Made by a program: the position numbers and the translations under genes. A stretch of DNA of 64,000 bases from an uncultured Paracoccaceae bacterium (lineage in GTDB: Bacteria > Pseudomonadota > Alphaproteobacteria > Rhodobacterales > Rhodobacteraceae). Shown here in pieces: positions 37,957-48,222 of the stretch (positions are counted from its first letter, which is position 1; every line of letters starts with the position of its first letter). Below the pieces are notes generated by a model, which ran no database searches, was not told where the DNA came from, and worked only from the letters and a program-made list of their open reading frames with translations. Location of the stretch: contig CALAXT010000023.1 of assembly GCA_937895435.1 (NCBI GenBank), positions 62,001 to 126,000 on the forward strand, in the 5' to 3' direction.

Positions 37957-38589
37957 CTATGGCGCGTCGGATGCGCCAGAAACGCCACCGTCGCGGGCAA
38001 ATTGCAAATAGGTCCAAACCGGTTGATCAGGGATATGCAGCGTTAAATGATCACCTAGGGCGATTTTTCCAGGGCGTTCGACCCAAGCGGTGACCCCCCG
38101 GCGCCCGGTGGCCGCACGTTTAAACAGCCGCCCGGCGCCCGGGTGTTCGGCCTCAATTTCTTTGGCAGGGAATTGACAGGGGCGGTTTTCCATATCCACC
38201 ACAATTGTCGCCCCACTTGGCGCTTGCAACCGCGCCGACGGTGGGATGTGGCTGAAATCAGCCAAACCTTCGACAACCATTGTAGCCCCCAGCCAGCGCG
38301 GATCAACCGATGCCACCCCACAGGCCGCAGCGATCAAAGCCAGGTCTTCCGCCGCCACAAGGCTCAGCTGACGGGTGTTGCGGATTGTTGTGCCCCGGCG
38401 ATACTGTGCCGTGACCCGACTGTCAGAGGGGCGCGTCAGCCCACCATGTGATTCGCCCACCGGGCCCGCAAAATCCAAATCGAGCGTCGGTACCTCAACA
38501 GATCGCATGCCAGATGCGCGATCAGCCACATGACCGATCCAGACGACTTTAGCCCCGAAATTTGTTTTCATCAAAGCAGGCATCAGCAC
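37957..38589 (-). CDS. MOSC domain-containing protein
   Basis: This 210-residue protein has the MOSC fold, related to the C-terminal domain of molybdenum cofactor sulfurase and to YiiM. The conserved cysteine appears in VVDMENRPCQFPAKEIEAEH near residue 137, and an AGRLFKRAATGRRGVTAWVE segment follows. MOSC proteins are thought to carry sulfur to molybdoenzymes or act on N-hydroxylated substrates; the target here is unknown. It stands between fhs and the CorA gene on the same strand, 18 bases after corA. Confidence 0.88.
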   Translation of the reverse strand: MLMPALMKTNFGAKVVWIGHVADRASGMRSVEVPTLDLDFAGPVGESHGGLTRPSDSRVTAQYRRGTTIRNTRQLSLVAAEDLALIAAACGVASVDPRWLGATMVVEGLADFSHIPPSARLQAPSGATIVVDMENRPCQFPAKEIEAEHPGAGRLFKRAATGRRGVTAWVERPGKIALGDHLTLHIPDQPVWTYLQFARDGGVSGASDAP

Positions 38590-38607
38590 ATCCTTTCGAA
38601 ATGGCGG

Positions 38608-39588
38608 CTACAGCCAGCCGCGGCGCTTAAAGACCAGGTAGGGCAAGATGGCCGAAACAAACATCGCGACCACAGCCAACGGATAGCCATATTCCCAATC
38701 CAACTCAGGCATGCTGTGAAAATTCATCCCATAGATCGACGCAATCAGCGTGGGGGGCAAAAACACAAAGGCCACAACCGAAAACATACCCAAAATACGG
38801 CTTTGCTCAATGTTGATCATGCCAAGGCTGGCATCGAGCAAAAACGTAACCTTTTGGCTTTGGGCGGTGCTATATTCCGCCAAAGATTGCAAATCGCGCA
38901 TCAGGGTTTTGACACGGGTGCGACCATCGCGGTCAGATTTTCCCTGCGGCACGATCAAAGATAAAATCCCCGCCAAGCGGTTGATCGTGGCCAAACTGTC
39001 ACGCAGCTTGCCGTTCAAATCTTCGGCCCGGCCAATCTGTTTAAGCACTTGGGCCAGCGCCGCCCCGGCCTTTCGCTTGCTGGGATTTGGCGCAAAAATC
39101 GACTTGGATACATCATCAAGCGTCACCGACGCTGCCTCAAGCGTGTCGGCCAATCGATCGACAATACTTTCCAGCAGCCCCACCAAGACATTCGCACCCG
39201 AATGACACACCATCGACGACTTCGCAGCCAGTTCGGCAAATCGTTCAAACGAGCGCGGCGAATGATAGCGCACCGTCACCAGCTTGGCCCCCGTCAGCAC
39301 AAAAGTCACTGGCGCCAGAATCGGGTCACGGCCATTGGGTTGCGACAAGATAACCGCGGTCAGAAACTTTGCGCCATCTTCGTCATAAAACCGCGAAGAA
39401 ATCTCAATTTCCTGCATTTCTTCGCGGGTGGGCACATCAACACCCAGACCGCCGCGCACCAAGGCTTCTTCCTCAGGGGTAGGAAAAACCAGATCAACCC
39501 AGATCGCAGCCGCCAGCGCGGCCTGCACATCACCAGCCGGGTCTAAAACGCTCAGGCGTCCGTCTTGCGTGTGGTAAAAATTGATCAT
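38608..39588 (-). CDS. corA: CorA family divalent cation transporter
   Basis: This 326-residue inner-membrane magnesium/cobalt channel has a large cytoplasmic N-terminal domain, then two C-terminal helices. The family signature Y-G-M-N is in LIASIYGMNFHSMPELDWEY, followed by the second helix and a positively charged tail (LPYLVFKRRGWL). The start at 39588 (MINFYHTQDGRLSVLDPAGD) is chosen over an in-frame start six codons earlier. It is separated from ftsH by a strong terminator, so it has its own promoter or a readthrough supply. Confidence 0.93.
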   Translation of the reverse strand: MINFYHTQDGRLSVLDPAGDVQAALAAAIWVDLVFPTPEEEALVRGGLGVDVPTREEMQEIEISSRFYDEDGAKFLTAVILSQPNGRDPILAPVTFVLTGAKLVTVRYHSPRSFERFAELAAKSSMVCHSGANVLVGLLESIVDRLADTLEAASVTLDDVSKSIFAPNPSKRKAGAALAQVLKQIGRAEDLNGKLRDSLATINRLAGILSLIVPQGKSDRDGRTRVKTLMRDLQSLAEYSTAQSQKVTFLLDASLGMINIEQSRILGMFSVVAFVFLPPTLIASIYGMNFHSMPELDWEYGYPLAVVAMFVSAILPYLVFKRRGWL

Positions 39589-39662
39589 TCCCGCACCCTT
39601 TCCCAAGGCAAGTCAGACCATAGGTGCAGGCCAATCAAAAAGCAAAGCCTGCCCACCAAAAC

Positions 39663-39693
39663 AAAACGCCCCACAAAATGTGTGGGGCGTTTT
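39663..39693 (-). terminator. Rho-independent terminator after ftsH
   Basis: AAAACGCCCCACA (39663-39675) pairs perfectly over 13 bases with TGTGGGGCGTTTT (39681-39693) around a five-base loop. On the minus strand the stem ends in TTTT and is followed by GTTTTGG. It begins 22 bases after the ftsH stop and closes the tilS-ftsH part of the Tol-Pal region. Confidence 0.92.
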
Positions 39694-39715
39694 GAAATTT
39701 TACAGACCAAAGGCG

Positions 39716-41641
39716 TCAGGCCTGTGGTTCAGGCTCCATCCCGCCCGCAGTGGGTGGATTTTTGGGCCGCGCAGTCTTCGGGATTGAGCTTAAGCCCGAG
39801 GGCAAGCCGCCCGACGACGCATCATCCGAATCGTCACCCCGGCGCAGCGGCTCGCCCGCAATCACGCGCGTGATCTCAGATCCCGTCAGGGTTTCATATT
39901 CCAGCAGCCCCTCGGCCAGACGCTTAAGATCTTCAGCCTGGTCCGTCAGGATACGCTTTGCAGTTTCGTATCCTTCGTCAACCAACCGCCGCACTTCAGC
40001 GTCGATCAACTGCATCGTTTCAGGGCTGGCGGTCACCCCACCGGAATAGTTGCCAAGATAGCTTTGCTGCTCATTTGCGTAATCAATGTTACCCAATTGA
40101 TCAGACATGCCGAACTGCGTCACCATAGCGCGGGCAATTTTGCTGACCTGTTGAATGTCAGATGTCGCACCGCTTGTGACATTTTCTTTGCCAAAAATCA
40201 GCTCTTCCGCAACCTTACCGCCCATCGCCATTGCGATTTTTGACTTATATTTGGTGAAGGTAACGCTTAGTTGGTCGCGTTCGGGCAGGCTTAGCACCAG
40301 CCCCAGCGCACGGCCCCGTGGTATGATGGTGGCCTTGTGGATGGGATCATGCTGGGGCACGTTCAACCCAACGACGGCATGGCCAGCCTCATGATAGGCG
40401 GTCAATTTTTTCTCATCTTCGGTCATAACCATCGAGCGGCGCTCGGCGCCCATCATCACCTTGTCTTTGGCGTTTTCGAAATCTTCCATCGTGACAAAGC
40501 GCCGGCCAATGCGCGCTGCTGTCAGCGCCGCCTCATTGACCAGATTGGCAAGATCAGCGCCGGAAAATCCAGGCGTCCCGCGCGCAATGATGCGCAGATC
40601 AACATCGGGGCCAAGGGGCGTTTTCTTAGCGTGCACGCCAAGAATTTTCTCGCGGCCCTTAATGTCGGGATTAGGCACCTGAATTTGGCGGTCAAACCGG
40701 CCCGGGCGCAGCAGCGCCGGATCAAGCACGTCGGGGCGGTTGGTTGCGGCTACGATAATGATGCCTTCATTGGCTTCAAACCCGTCCATTTCAACCAACA
40801 ACTGGTTAAGCGTCTGCTCACGCTCATCATTGCCACCGCCATAGCCCACACCACGCGAGCGACCGACAGCGTCGATCTCGTCGATAAAGACGATACAGGG
40901 TGCTGATTTTTTGGCCTGCTCAAACATGTCACGCACGCGGCTTGCACCAACACCCACGAACATTTCTACAAAATCAGACCCCGAAATCGTGAAGAACGGC
41001 ACCCCCGCCTCACCCGCAATCGCGCGTGCCAGCAGCGTTTTACCGGTGCCCGGAGGGCCCACCAACAACGCCCCTTTTGGAATTTTTCCACCCAAACGGC
41101 TGAATTTCTGCGGGTTGCGCAGGAATTCAACAATCTCTTCCAGCTCATCCTTGGCTTCATCAATGCCTGCGACATCGTCGAACGTCACGCGGCCTTGCTT
41201 TTCGGTCAGCAGTTTGGCGCGGCTTTTACCAAAGCCCATCGCCCCACCACGCCCGCCGCCCTGCATGCGGTTCATAAAGAAAATCCAGATGCCAATCAGC
41301 ACCAAGAACGGCAGCCAAAGCGACACAAGCGAGAAAAAGCCAGATTGTTCCTGCGGTTCAGCGCGAATCGCCACATTGTTGGCCAACAGCTCTTGCGTGA
41401 TGTCGACTGCACCCGGCACGATGGTCACGAAGCTCTCGCCGCTTTTGGCTTGGGCCATTGCGCGCTCGCCATCCAGCGTCACACTTGCCACTTCACCCGC
41501 GTCAACGCGCTGAAGAAACTCGCTATAGCTCAGCGAACGGGCTGACGACATCGATGTCGAGCCACCGCTGAACATGTTGAACAACGCCAAGATCAGCAAA
41601 AACAGCACGACCCAAAAAGCGATATTGCGCAGATTGCCCAA
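39716..41641 (-). CDS. ftsH: ATP-dependent zinc metalloprotease FtsH
   Basis: This 641-residue membrane-anchored AAA+ protease degrades misfolded membrane proteins and regulators. It has two N-terminal helices ([20 protein letters not shown] and a second near residues 100-120). Walker A is [20 protein letters not shown], the SRH region includes [20 protein letters not shown], and the zinc site is [11 protein letters not shown]. The start is a TTG at 41641 with AAGGAG six bases upstream (product M-G-N-L-R-N-I-A-F). The reading frame stays open far upstream into tilS, but that part is not conserved. Confidence 0.97.
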   Translation of the reverse strand: MGNLRNIAFWVVLFLLILALFNMFSGGSTSMSSARSLSYSEFLQRVDAGEVASVTLDGERAMAQAKSGESFVTIVPGAVDITQELLANNVAIRAEPQEQSGFFSLVSLWLPFLVLIGIWIFFMNRMQGGGRGGAMGFGKSRAKLLTEKQGRVTFDDVAGIDEAKDELEEIVEFLRNPQKFSRLGGKIPKGALLVGPPGTGKTLLARAIAGEAGVPFFTISGSDFVEMFVGVGASRVRDMFEQAKKSAPCIVFIDEIDAVGRSRGVGYGGGNDEREQTLNQLLVEMDGFEANEGIIIVAATNRPDVLDPALLRPGRFDRQIQVPNPDIKGREKILGVHAKKTPLGPDVDLRIIARGTPGFSGADLANLVNEAALTAARIGRRFVTMEDFENAKDKVMMGAERRSMVMTEDEKKLTAYHEAGHAVVGLNVPQHDPIHKATIIPRGRALGLVLSLPERDQLSVTFTKYKSKIAMAMGGKVAEELIFGKENVTSGATSDIQQVSKIARAMVTQFGMSDQLGNIDYANEQQSYLGNYSGGVTASPETMQLIDAEVRRLVDEGYETAKRILTDQAEDLKRLAEGLLEYETLTGSEITRVIAGEPLRRGDDSDDASSGGLPSGLSSIPKTARPKNPPTAGGMEPEPQA

Positions 41642-41711
41642 GATATTCTCCTTGTCTACGAACGACCGGGCGGCCCTCGCTTGTGTTAAAATAGAGATTA
41701 GTTCGCACCAT

Positions 41712-42983
41712 TCAATGCGATAATGACGGAAAAAGCGTCTCAAGCCCGATAAGATCAGCCTGCCAGCCCTGATGCCACCCGGCCAGAGGTGCCGAAATAA
41801 GCCGATTTTGCTGCCAAACTGCTGGGCTTGCCAACAAACTGGCCCGCGGCGCGCCCACCGCGCGCCAATCGATACATTGTGCCAACCCCGCAGCCCCCAG
41901 CGCCGCAATATGCAGATCAGGCAGGGCTGGCCCCCGCAAAATCCAGCGCCCATCCCACAGCGCGCCCGGGACAGCACGACAGGCACGCACCGCCTGAAAT
42001 TCGCGAAAAATCCTGATTGCGCCCGATTTTGGCACCAACAAACACCCACCCAGTGCAGCTTTTTCGCCCCGATGCAGCCCCGCCACGACGGCCTGCATTG
42101 CGGCCATTCTTGGGCGGTATTCTGCCGATGACACCCACCCAATCGCGCGCGCAACCAGACGGTATTGCAGATCAAGGGGCGCCGCGGCCAACCCCGCCTG
42201 CGCCAAAATTACATCACCCTGCGCAATTTGCACGCAGTGCTGTGCCAAATCGTCAGTGCACCTCTCCAGCGCCGCGCGCGCGCCTGCCAGCCGCTGGGCT
42301 GTTTGCGCCAGACCATCCGCCCCAACACCCAAATCCGCTAATACCGCCAACGCCTTACGCGCCTTTATCCGATCATAGCGCAGATCATCATTTGTGGGGT
42401 CATCAACCCACCCAATGGCGCGCGCACGCAGATAGCTGCGCAGGGCCGCCCGCGATTGCCCCAGCAACGGCCGCACCCACGCCAACCCCTGCGTCCGGCG
42501 CCAAACTGCCATGCCTGACAACCCATCAACACCTGAACCACGCGCCAACCGCATCAAAAGCGTCTCAGCCTGGTCATCGGCAGTATGACCCAGCGCAACG
42601 CTGGCAATGCCACGCGCCTGCGCCCATTCAGCCATCAGCGCCAAGCGCGCCCGCCGGGCCTGATCGGGCAGGTTTCCACGCCCGTCCCATCCCGTCCAAT
42701 GCAAGGTGTCATGGGGCACGCCCAGCGCAGCACAAACCGCCGCCACCTGCACCGCCTCTGCCGCAGATTCGGGGCGCAAGCCATGATCAACCGTCACCGC
42801 AAACAGCACCACCCCCCGGGGCTGTGCCCAATCATGCAGCAGATGCAGCAGCGCAACCGAATCACCCCCCCCCGACACCGCAACCCCCAACCGGGTCTGG
42901 GGCGCACAATCAAATGTCGCGCAAATGGCTGCCGCAAGCGGGCCACAGAAATCAGGATCAGGATCAGGGTCAGGATAGATCAA
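41712..42983 (-). CDS. tilS: tRNA(Ile)-lysidine synthase
   Basis: This 423-residue enzyme converts C34 of tRNA-Ile(CAU) to lysidine, an essential step for reading AUA codons. The PP-loop is [20 protein letters not shown] near residues 32-51, with [20 protein letters not shown] and [19 protein letters not shown] following, both typical of TilS. The start appears to be TTG at 42983, whose last bases overlap the cpoB stop (TTGA), as expected for coupled translation. The N-terminus has an unusual PDPDPDPDF run encoded by a short GGATCA-like repeat. Confidence 0.93.
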   Translation of the reverse strand: MIYPDPDPDPDFCGPLAAAICATFDCAPQTRLGVAVSGGGDSVALLHLLHDWAQPRGVVLFAVTVDHGLRPESAAEAVQVAAVCAALGVPHDTLHWTGWDGRGNLPDQARRARLALMAEWAQARGIASVALGHTADDQAETLLMRLARGSGVDGLSGMAVWRRTQGLAWVRPLLGQSRAALRSYLRARAIGWVDDPTNDDLRYDRIKARKALAVLADLGVGADGLAQTAQRLAGARAALERCTDDLAQHCVQIAQGDVILAQAGLAAAPLDLQYRLVARAIGWVSSAEYRPRMAAMQAVVAGLHRGEKAALGGCLLVPKSGAIRIFREFQAVRACRAVPGALWDGRWILRGPALPDLHIAALGAAGLAQCIDWRAVGAPRASLLASPAVWQQNRLISAPLAGWHQGWQADLIGLETLFPSLSH

Positions 42984-43825
42984 GGGCAGGCCAGCGCCTG
43001 CAATGCGGCCTGTGCCTGGGCGACCATTGCGCTGTCACCCGGATACCGCTGCGCGACTTCCGACAGGGTGACGCAGGCCTCGACCTGATTGCCCAATTGG
43101 CCCAAATTACGGCCAAGCCGCACCAGCGCCTCAGCCGCACGCGGGCCTTCGCTGTCGGCAGAGAAACTATCCAGATAGGCCAATGCTGCATCTTGGGTGC
43201 GGGCTTGGCCATCGAGGGCGGCGCCGCGCAGAAAATGCGCCTCGGCGGTCAGTGGCGTGCCGGGATATGCCTGCAAAAACGCCAAAATCTGCGTTTCGGC
43301 CTGATCGAAATTACCCGCGTCAAACACCGCACGCGCCCGGCTGAAATCAGACTGTTCGCCGACGGCCAGCTCGGGCGCGCCACCCACGCGGCCTGCAGCA
43401 CCACCAAGCGTCGGGGTCGGGGCCAAGGCCCCCGGGTCGCCCCCCTCAAGTTCCGTCAAACGAAACTCCAAATCCCCAATGCGCATCGTGCCATCAGCCA
43501 CAATGCGGTTGATACGGTATTCGAGCTCTTCGGTGCGGGCCGTCAAGGCCTGCATCCGGGCCTCAAGCCCATCCATCTGCGTCAGAACATCGCCCACAGA
43601 CGGCAAGAGCGTCGCCCCCCCGCCCATCGCCGAAAGTGGCGCGTTTTGCGGCAGGGTTGCCACCAATTCTTGGCGCAACGCCACCAGATCCTGCCCCAAA
43701 ACAGACAGTTGCTGGCGCAGATCTGCCAGCGTGTCAGATTGGGTTTGCGCCCGAACTGCTAGCGGGGCGACCAAAAGGCCAAACCCCAGAACAATTCCCC
43801 CAAGAACGCGTGGCAGACGCTTCAT
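42980..43825 (-). CDS. cpoB: Cell division coordinator CpoB (YbgF), Tol-Pal periplasmic protein
   Basis: This 281-residue periplasmic protein links the Tol-Pal machine to septal peptidoglycan synthesis. A signal peptide (MKRLPRVLGGIVLGFGLLVA, cleavage near A-V-R-A-Q) is followed by a coiled-coil region (TLADLRQQLSVLGQDLVALR). TPR repeats follow in the second half (ARAVFDAGNFDQAETQILAF, EAHFLRGAALDGQARTQDAA). AAAGGG precedes the ATG at 43825. It follows pal and overlaps the tilS start by four bases. Confidence 0.92.
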   Translation of the reverse strand: MKRLPRVLGGIVLGFGLLVAPLAVRAQTQSDTLADLRQQLSVLGQDLVALRQELVATLPQNAPLSAMGGGATLLPSVGDVLTQMDGLEARMQALTARTEELEYRINRIVADGTMRIGDLEFRLTELEGGDPGALAPTPTLGGAAGRVGGAPELAVGEQSDFSRARAVFDAGNFDQAETQILAFLQAYPGTPLTAEAHFLRGAALDGQARTQDAALAYLDSFSADSEGPRAAEALVRLGRNLGQLGNQVEACVTLSEVAQRYPGDSAMVAQAQAALQALACP

Positions 43826-43850
43826 GGCAAACCCTTTCTGACGACTGATT

Positions 43851-44384
43851 TTACACATTCCCACCGGTGGTGATCACCGTCACCGCGCGGCGGTTGCGGG
43901 AATAACACGCCTCATCCGAGCAGATTTCCACGGGGCGCTCTTTGCCATAGCTGACAGTGCGCATCCGTCCCGCAGCCACGCCCTGGCTAATCAGATATTC
44001 CACCGCAGCATTGGCGCGACGCGCCCCAAGGGCAAGGTTATATTCCCGTGTACCCTGCTCATCGGCATGGCCCTCAATCACGACACCATAGCTGGGGTTA
44101 CGGCCCAACCAATCCGCCTGAAGCGCCAGCATGGCACGCGCATCAGAGGACAAGGTTGATTGATCCACAGCAAAAAACACACGATCCCCGATATTTTGCT
44201 GAAAATAGGCGGGCGAGGTCGGGTCGCTTGGATCGCCCAACGCCGCCGTGCCAATGCCATTGCCCGCCCCCATACCACCACCGCCCATTCCAGCGCCGGA
44301 ACCAGCACCAAATTTATCGGGGTTGTTACAAGCGGCAAGGCTCAGCGCAGCAAAAACCAGGGCTGCTTTTGTGATCAGGTGCAT
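43851..44384 (-). CDS. pal: Peptidoglycan-associated lipoprotein Pal
   Basis: This 177-residue outer-membrane lipoprotein has a lipobox (LVFAALSLAAC, cysteine near residue 19), then a glycine-rich linker. The OmpA-like peptidoglycan-binding domain has VVIEGHADEQGTREYNLALG and ARRANAAVEYLISQG. It anchors the outer membrane to peptidoglycan and partners TolB. The start at 44384 (MHLITKAALVFAAL) follows AAGGATCACCCCC; the upstream frame extension is rejected. Confidence 0.96.
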   Translation of the reverse strand: MHLITKAALVFAALSLAACNNPDKFGAGSGAGMGGGGMGAGNGIGTAALGDPSDPTSPAYFQQNIGDRVFFAVDQSTLSSDARAMLALQADWLGRNPSYGVVIEGHADEQGTREYNLALGARRANAAVEYLISQGVAAGRMRTVSYGKERPVEICSDEACYSRNRRAVTVITTGGNV

Positions 44385-44494
44385 GGGGGTGATCCTTCTT
44401 TCGGGTGTTTTGGGGTGTCTTTGACAGGCATCTTTGGCAAGCCTGCGCAATTTTTTCTTAAGATAACAGGGTTTTCATGCTTTGGAAACGTGGC

Positions 44495-45820
44495 TCAGGG
44501 CAAAAGCGGCGACCACGCCGGATCGGATGCCGCGCCCGCAAGCCCAAGCGGGCGCAGGTTGCGGCCTGTGACATCCACCGACCAAAGCGCCGATGCGCCG
44601 GCCGAACCAGAGGTTTCACGGGTGAACATGATCACGCGGCCATTGGGCGACCAGCTGGGCCCCTCATCTAAGAACGCCGCCGTCAGCAGCCGTTCCTCAG
44701 ATCCATCGACACGCATCACCCCAATGTGAAACCGGCCTCGGTTCTGTTTGGTAAAGGCAATCATATCACCGCGTGGCGACCAAACGGGGGTGCCATAACG
44801 CCCCTCGCCAAAGCTGATCCGCTTGGCATCTCCTCCAGCTGCCGACATGATGTACAGCTGCTGCCCCCCCGACCGGTCGGATTCAAACACGATCTGACTG
44901 CCATCGGGCGAATAGCTGGGCGCAGTTTCGATAGAGGGCGCATTGGTCAGGCGCTTCAAAGCACCGCTGCCCGTGTCGACTGTGTAGATATCGGTGTTTC
45001 CACCACGCTCAAGCGAAAAGACAACCGTCCGCCCATCGGGGGCAAAGCGCGGCGCAAAGGCCATTGTGCCGGGTTGGTCTTGCAGTGCGCGGCGGCGGTC
45101 TGATTGGGTGTCCATCAAATAGATCCGGGGGAAGCCGGTCTCATAGCTTGTGTAAAGCACAGAATCACCCGTGGGCGAAAAACGTGGCGCCAAAACCAAG
45201 GCGCTGCCATCGGTCAAATAGCGCAGGTTCGCACCATCATAATCCATCAAAGCGAGGCGTTTGACGCGCTGATTTTTTGGACCACTTTCGGCCACAAACA
45301 CCACCCTGCTGTCAAAATACCCGCCCTCGCCCGTGATCCGGGCATAGGCCGCATCAGCGACCTTATGCGCCATGCGCCGCCAGCTGTCTTTGGTGCCCGA
45401 AAACTGCAATCCATCCCCCATGGGCTGGCCCGAAAACACATCATAAAGCCGGAATTTGACACGCAGCTGCCCACCCGACAACGAAACCGCACCAACCACC
45501 AAACCTTGGGCGTTGATCGCCCGCCAATCGGGGTATTGCACGGGGGCATCAAAACTGGTGACCCGGCTTAGATGGGCCTTGGCTGGAATTTCACGAAACA
45601 GCCCCGACCCCGTCAGATCGGCCAAAACCACATCGGTGATCTGCTGAGCCAATGCCCGCGCTGCGCCAGTTTCGGCAATAAACTCGGGCACAGCAATCGG
45701 CAGCGGTTCAATCACCCCTTCGGTGATCTGAATGCGCAATGGCCCAGATTGGGCAAAAATGGGGCCTGCGGCCAAGCCGAACAAAGCGCAGACGATGGCA
45801 AGTGCCTTTGTAAATGTCAT
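44495..45820 (-). CDS. tolB: Tol-Pal system beta-propeller protein TolB
   Basis: This 441-residue periplasmic protein has an N-terminal signal sequence ([20 protein letters not shown]) and the TolB N-terminal domain ([20 protein letters not shown]). A six-bladed propeller of repeated S-P-D-G units follows ([60 protein letters not shown]). It binds Pal and TolA. Its start overlaps the tolA stop as ATGA; pal follows after 110 bases. Confidence 0.96.
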   Translation of the reverse strand: MTFTKALAIVCALFGLAAGPIFAQSGPLRIQITEGVIEPLPIAVPEFIAETGAARALAQQITDVVLADLTGSGLFREIPAKAHLSRVTSFDAPVQYPDWRAINAQGLVVGAVSLSGGQLRVKFRLYDVFSGQPMGDGLQFSGTKDSWRRMAHKVADAAYARITGEGGYFDSRVVFVAESGPKNQRVKRLALMDYDGANLRYLTDGSALVLAPRFSPTGDSVLYTSYETGFPRIYLMDTQSDRRRALQDQPGTMAFAPRFAPDGRTVVFSLERGGNTDIYTVDTGSGALKRLTNAPSIETAPSYSPDGSQIVFESDRSGGQQLYIMSAAGGDAKRISFGEGRYGTPVWSPRGDMIAFTKQNRGRFHIGVMRVDGSEERLLTAAFLDEGPSWSPNGRVIMFTRETSGSAGASALWSVDVTGRNLRPLGLAGAASDPAWSPLLP

Positions 45821-46962
45821 CTCATCCTCATCGCGTCAGGTTTGAATTCCATTTCAACATCTTTCCACTGGTCATACTTTTCCGCGGGTAACGGAAAGCC
45901 AGTTGCCCCACAGCGAATGATCGCGCGGCGGCCAACCTCAAAGGCTTGTTTTGCGGCAGCATCACCACCGCCCTCAAACCCTAGCAGCCGGATCGTATCG
46001 CGCAAAGGCGTGCCATTTGGTGCAAGGCTCACGCCAATCCGAACCGTGATGCGCTGCGCATCTGATGACAAGGCCCCAAGATTCCAGCAATTTTCAACCG
46101 ACAGCCGCAACAAATCCCGCTCACCTTGTGTCAACGGCGGGCCGATGGGCTGGGATGATGATGGGGATGATGGCTGGGTTACAGGCGGCGCTTCGGTCAT
46201 GCTTTGGGCCAGCGCATCATTAATGGCCGACATATCCAAAAGCGCCGGCAAAGGCTCGGGCGTATCCAACGGCGGCTCAACTGGTGCCGCAGCGGGTTTG
46301 GTTGGTGCCGGCACGTCAGCCGCAGGGGTTGGCCGCTCGGGGCGTTGCTTTGGTAGCGCAGCGACCAAAGGCGCCGCTTGTGGCTGAATTGCAGGCTTTG
46401 GTGCAACCTTCGGGGCCTCGGGCACGATCTGTGTGCTGGCCTCAGCCGGGGCGGTGGCCTCTTGCACTGGGCCGGGTGTGGCACTGGCGTTTGTGCCATT
46501 TTCGGCACGGGCCTCTTGGACGGTATCGGCCACTTTGGCATCAGATGCCACAGCGGCCACAGGCGCCACACGCGGGGCAGGCCGGGGCGCAGCGTCGGGC
46601 GTTGGCTGGGCCACAGGCACGGGCTTTGGTGTGGGCTTTGGTGTGGGCGGTGGTGGGGCCACCGGTTGGGTTTGGGCCTTGATTTCTGGCTGGGGTTTTG
46701 AAGCAGGCTGGGGTTTTGAAGCAGGCTGGGGTTTTGAAGCAGGCTGGGGCTTTGGTTTTGTCGGGGGTGCCAGCTGTGGCTGCGGCACGTCTGGGGCGGT
46801 CAGTGCATCAAACTCGGCCGCTGTCAAAAGAGACACTTCGGTCACGGCCACGGGCATCAACGGCTCAGAGCTACCAAAGAAACTGCCCAGCAGCATCCAC
46901 AGGATCAAGGCCAAATGGCCAAGCCCTGATACAATCGTGCCGGTGTTCAATTGACGCCACAC
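45817..46962 (-). CDS. tolA: TolA-like cell envelope protein (TonB/TolA energy transducer)
   Basis: This 381-residue protein spans the inner membrane once ([16 protein letters not shown] near residues 15-30). It then has a long proline- and alanine-rich periplasmic arm, and a C-terminal domain ([40 protein letters not shown]) of the TolA type. The arm carries four tandem KPQPAS-like units. It is poorly conserved in sequence, as TolA usually is; the call rests on layout and position between tolR and tolB. The tolB start overlaps its stop by four bases. Confidence 0.9.
   Translation of the reverse strand: MWRQLNTGTIVSGLGHLALILWMLLGSFFGSSEPLMPVAVTEVSLLTAAEFDALTAPDVPQPQLAPPTKPKPQPASKPQPASKPQPASKPQPEIKAQTQPVAPPPPTPKPTPKPVPVAQPTPDAAPRPAPRVAPVAAVASDAKVADTVQEARAENGTNASATPGPVQEATAPAEASTQIVPEAPKVAPKPAIQPQAAPLVAALPKQRPERPTPAADVPAPTKPAAAPVEPPLDTPEPLPALLDMSAINDALAQSMTEAPPVTQPSSPSSSQPIGPPLTQGERDLLRLSVENCWNLGALSSDAQRITVRIGVSLAPNGTPLRDTIRLLGFEGGGDAAAKQAFEVGRRAIIRCGATGFPLPAEKYDQWKDVEMEFKPDAMRMR
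46688..46755. repeat. 18-bp tandem repeat inside tolA
   Basis: The unit GGCTGGGGTTTTGAAGCA occurs three times without change (46688-46705, 46706-46723, 46724-46741), followed by a partial fourth copy to 46755. It encodes the repeated K-P-Q-P-A-S segment of the TolA arm. Copy number could vary by slippage without breaking the frame. Confidence 0.9.
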
Positions 46963-46971
46963 CGCCGCCCC

Positions 46972-47460
46972 TTACCTGTTCCCATTAACCAGATCAGACC
47001 CATCCAGCGCAGGCCCACCACCATCGGTCACCAAACCAATGTTCGAAAATCCACCGGCGTTCAACGCACCCATCACCTGCATCACACGGTCATAAGAAAT
47101 GCCACCATCCGCCCGCAGAAAAATCTTATTGTCCTCCCGCTCGGCCGCAACTGCCCGCAATTTGGCCACAAGATCACCCTCGGGCGTTTCAGTGTTTTGG
47201 ATCAGCACACGGCCATCAAGCGTCAGCGTCAGCGTCAGCGGCTCTTCCTTGACGGTCGGCAAGGCCGAGGCAGCGGTTTTGGGCAGTTCGATCGGCACGC
47301 CCACGGTCAGCATCGGCGCTGCCACCATAAAAATAATCAGCAACACCAACATCACATCGACAAAGGGGGTCACATTGATTTCTGACATCGCCGCAGATCG
47401 CGCCCGGCCACGCCCACGCCGCCCCCCTGCCTTACCACGCCCTACGACCCCCGCGCCCAC
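46972..47460 (-). CDS. tolR: Tol-Pal system protein TolR
   Basis: This 162-residue inner-membrane protein has a basic cytoplasmic head (GRGKAGGRRGRGRARSA), one transmembrane helix (NVTPFVDVMLVLLIIFMVAA) with the conserved aspartate that uses the proton gradient, and a periplasmic domain. It works with TolQ to energise TolA. The start is GTG at 47460, three bases after the tolQ stop. Nine bases separate it from tolA. Confidence 0.96.
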   Translation of the reverse strand: MGAGVVGRGKAGGRRGRGRARSAAMSEINVTPFVDVMLVLLIIFMVAAPMLTVGVPIELPKTAASALPTVKEEPLTLTLTLDGRVLIQNTETPEGDLVAKLRAVAAEREDNKIFLRADGGISYDRVMQVMGALNAGGFSNIGLVTDGGGPALDGSDLVNGNR

Positions 47461-47463
47461 GGC

Positions 47464-48132
47464 TCAGCTGTCCAACTGACGAGAAAGAATGGTCGAAAAC
47501 TCATCGGCAAACGCTTCATAGCCCGCCAAAATGCGATCACTGTCAGATGACAGTTTATTATAAAGCACAACCGCCGGAATCGCGGCCAAAAGCCCAAGCC
47601 CCGTCGCCAAAAGCGCCTCGGCAATGCCCGGCGCTACCACAGCCAAATTGGTGTTTTGCGAAATGGCGATCTGCTCAAAGGCATGTTTGATGCCCCAAAC
47701 CGTGCCAAACAACCCGACAAACGGCCCAGTTGACCCAACTGTGGCCAAAAATGACAAACCTGAATTCAGGCCCTCAGCCTCTTTGGCAATCGCCACATCC
47801 ATCGATCGGTCAATGCGCGCCTGTGCACCGGCGATCAGCTGGCCATCATCACGATGACTGCGCCGCCATTCCAACATTCCAGCGGCAAATATTCGCTCTG
47901 AGGCACCTGCAGGCTCGGGGCCCATCCGGGCAAACACCTCATCAAGCGGTTCGCCCGACCAGAACATCGCATCAAACGCCGCCGAAGCTCGGCGCACCTG
48001 ACGAAACAACAGGATCTTTTGTACGATAATGGCCCAAGACCAGAAACTGGCGGCCATCAAAAGAACCATGACAATCTGAACGGTAAAAGTCGCGCGCGCG
48101 AAAAGCGCGAGCATTGAAAAATCGGTTTCCAT
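47464..48132 (-). CDS. tolQ: Tol-Pal system protein TolQ
   Basis: This 222-residue ExbB/TolQ/MotA-family protein has three membrane helices: TVQIVMVLLMAASFWSWAII near the start, then FLATVGSTGPFVGLFGTVWG and GIAEALLATGLGLLAAIPAV. With TolR it forms the proton channel of the Tol machine. I chose the ATG at 48132; a GTG at 48150 would add six residues (MNPSRP). tolR follows after three bases. Confidence 0.95.
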   Translation of the reverse strand: METDFSMLALFARATFTVQIVMVLLMAASFWSWAIIVQKILLFRQVRRASAAFDAMFWSGEPLDEVFARMGPEPAGASERIFAAGMLEWRRSHRDDGQLIAGAQARIDRSMDVAIAKEAEGLNSGLSFLATVGSTGPFVGLFGTVWGIKHAFEQIAISQNTNLAVVAPGIAEALLATGLGLLAAIPAVVLYNKLSSDSDRILAGYEAFADEFSTILSRQLDS

Positions 48133-48222
48133 CGGCCTGCTCGGGTTCACTGCTCTGGGTCGAGGCCGCCTGTGCGGCTCTCATTTCACTGTAGCATACG
48201 CCTTTGTTGGGCCAAAAGCTAC

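Noticed and set aside
41642-42175. N-terminal extension of ftsH to 819 codons
   Set aside because: It overlaps tilS in another frame, is not FtsH-like, and the TTG at 41641 has a strong ribosome site at the conserved N-terminus.
42017-43762. 581-codon open frame antisense to tilS and cpoB
   Set aside because: The translation is a low-complexity proline/histidine/alanine mix, and both strands are explained by the well-supported genes tilS and cpoB.
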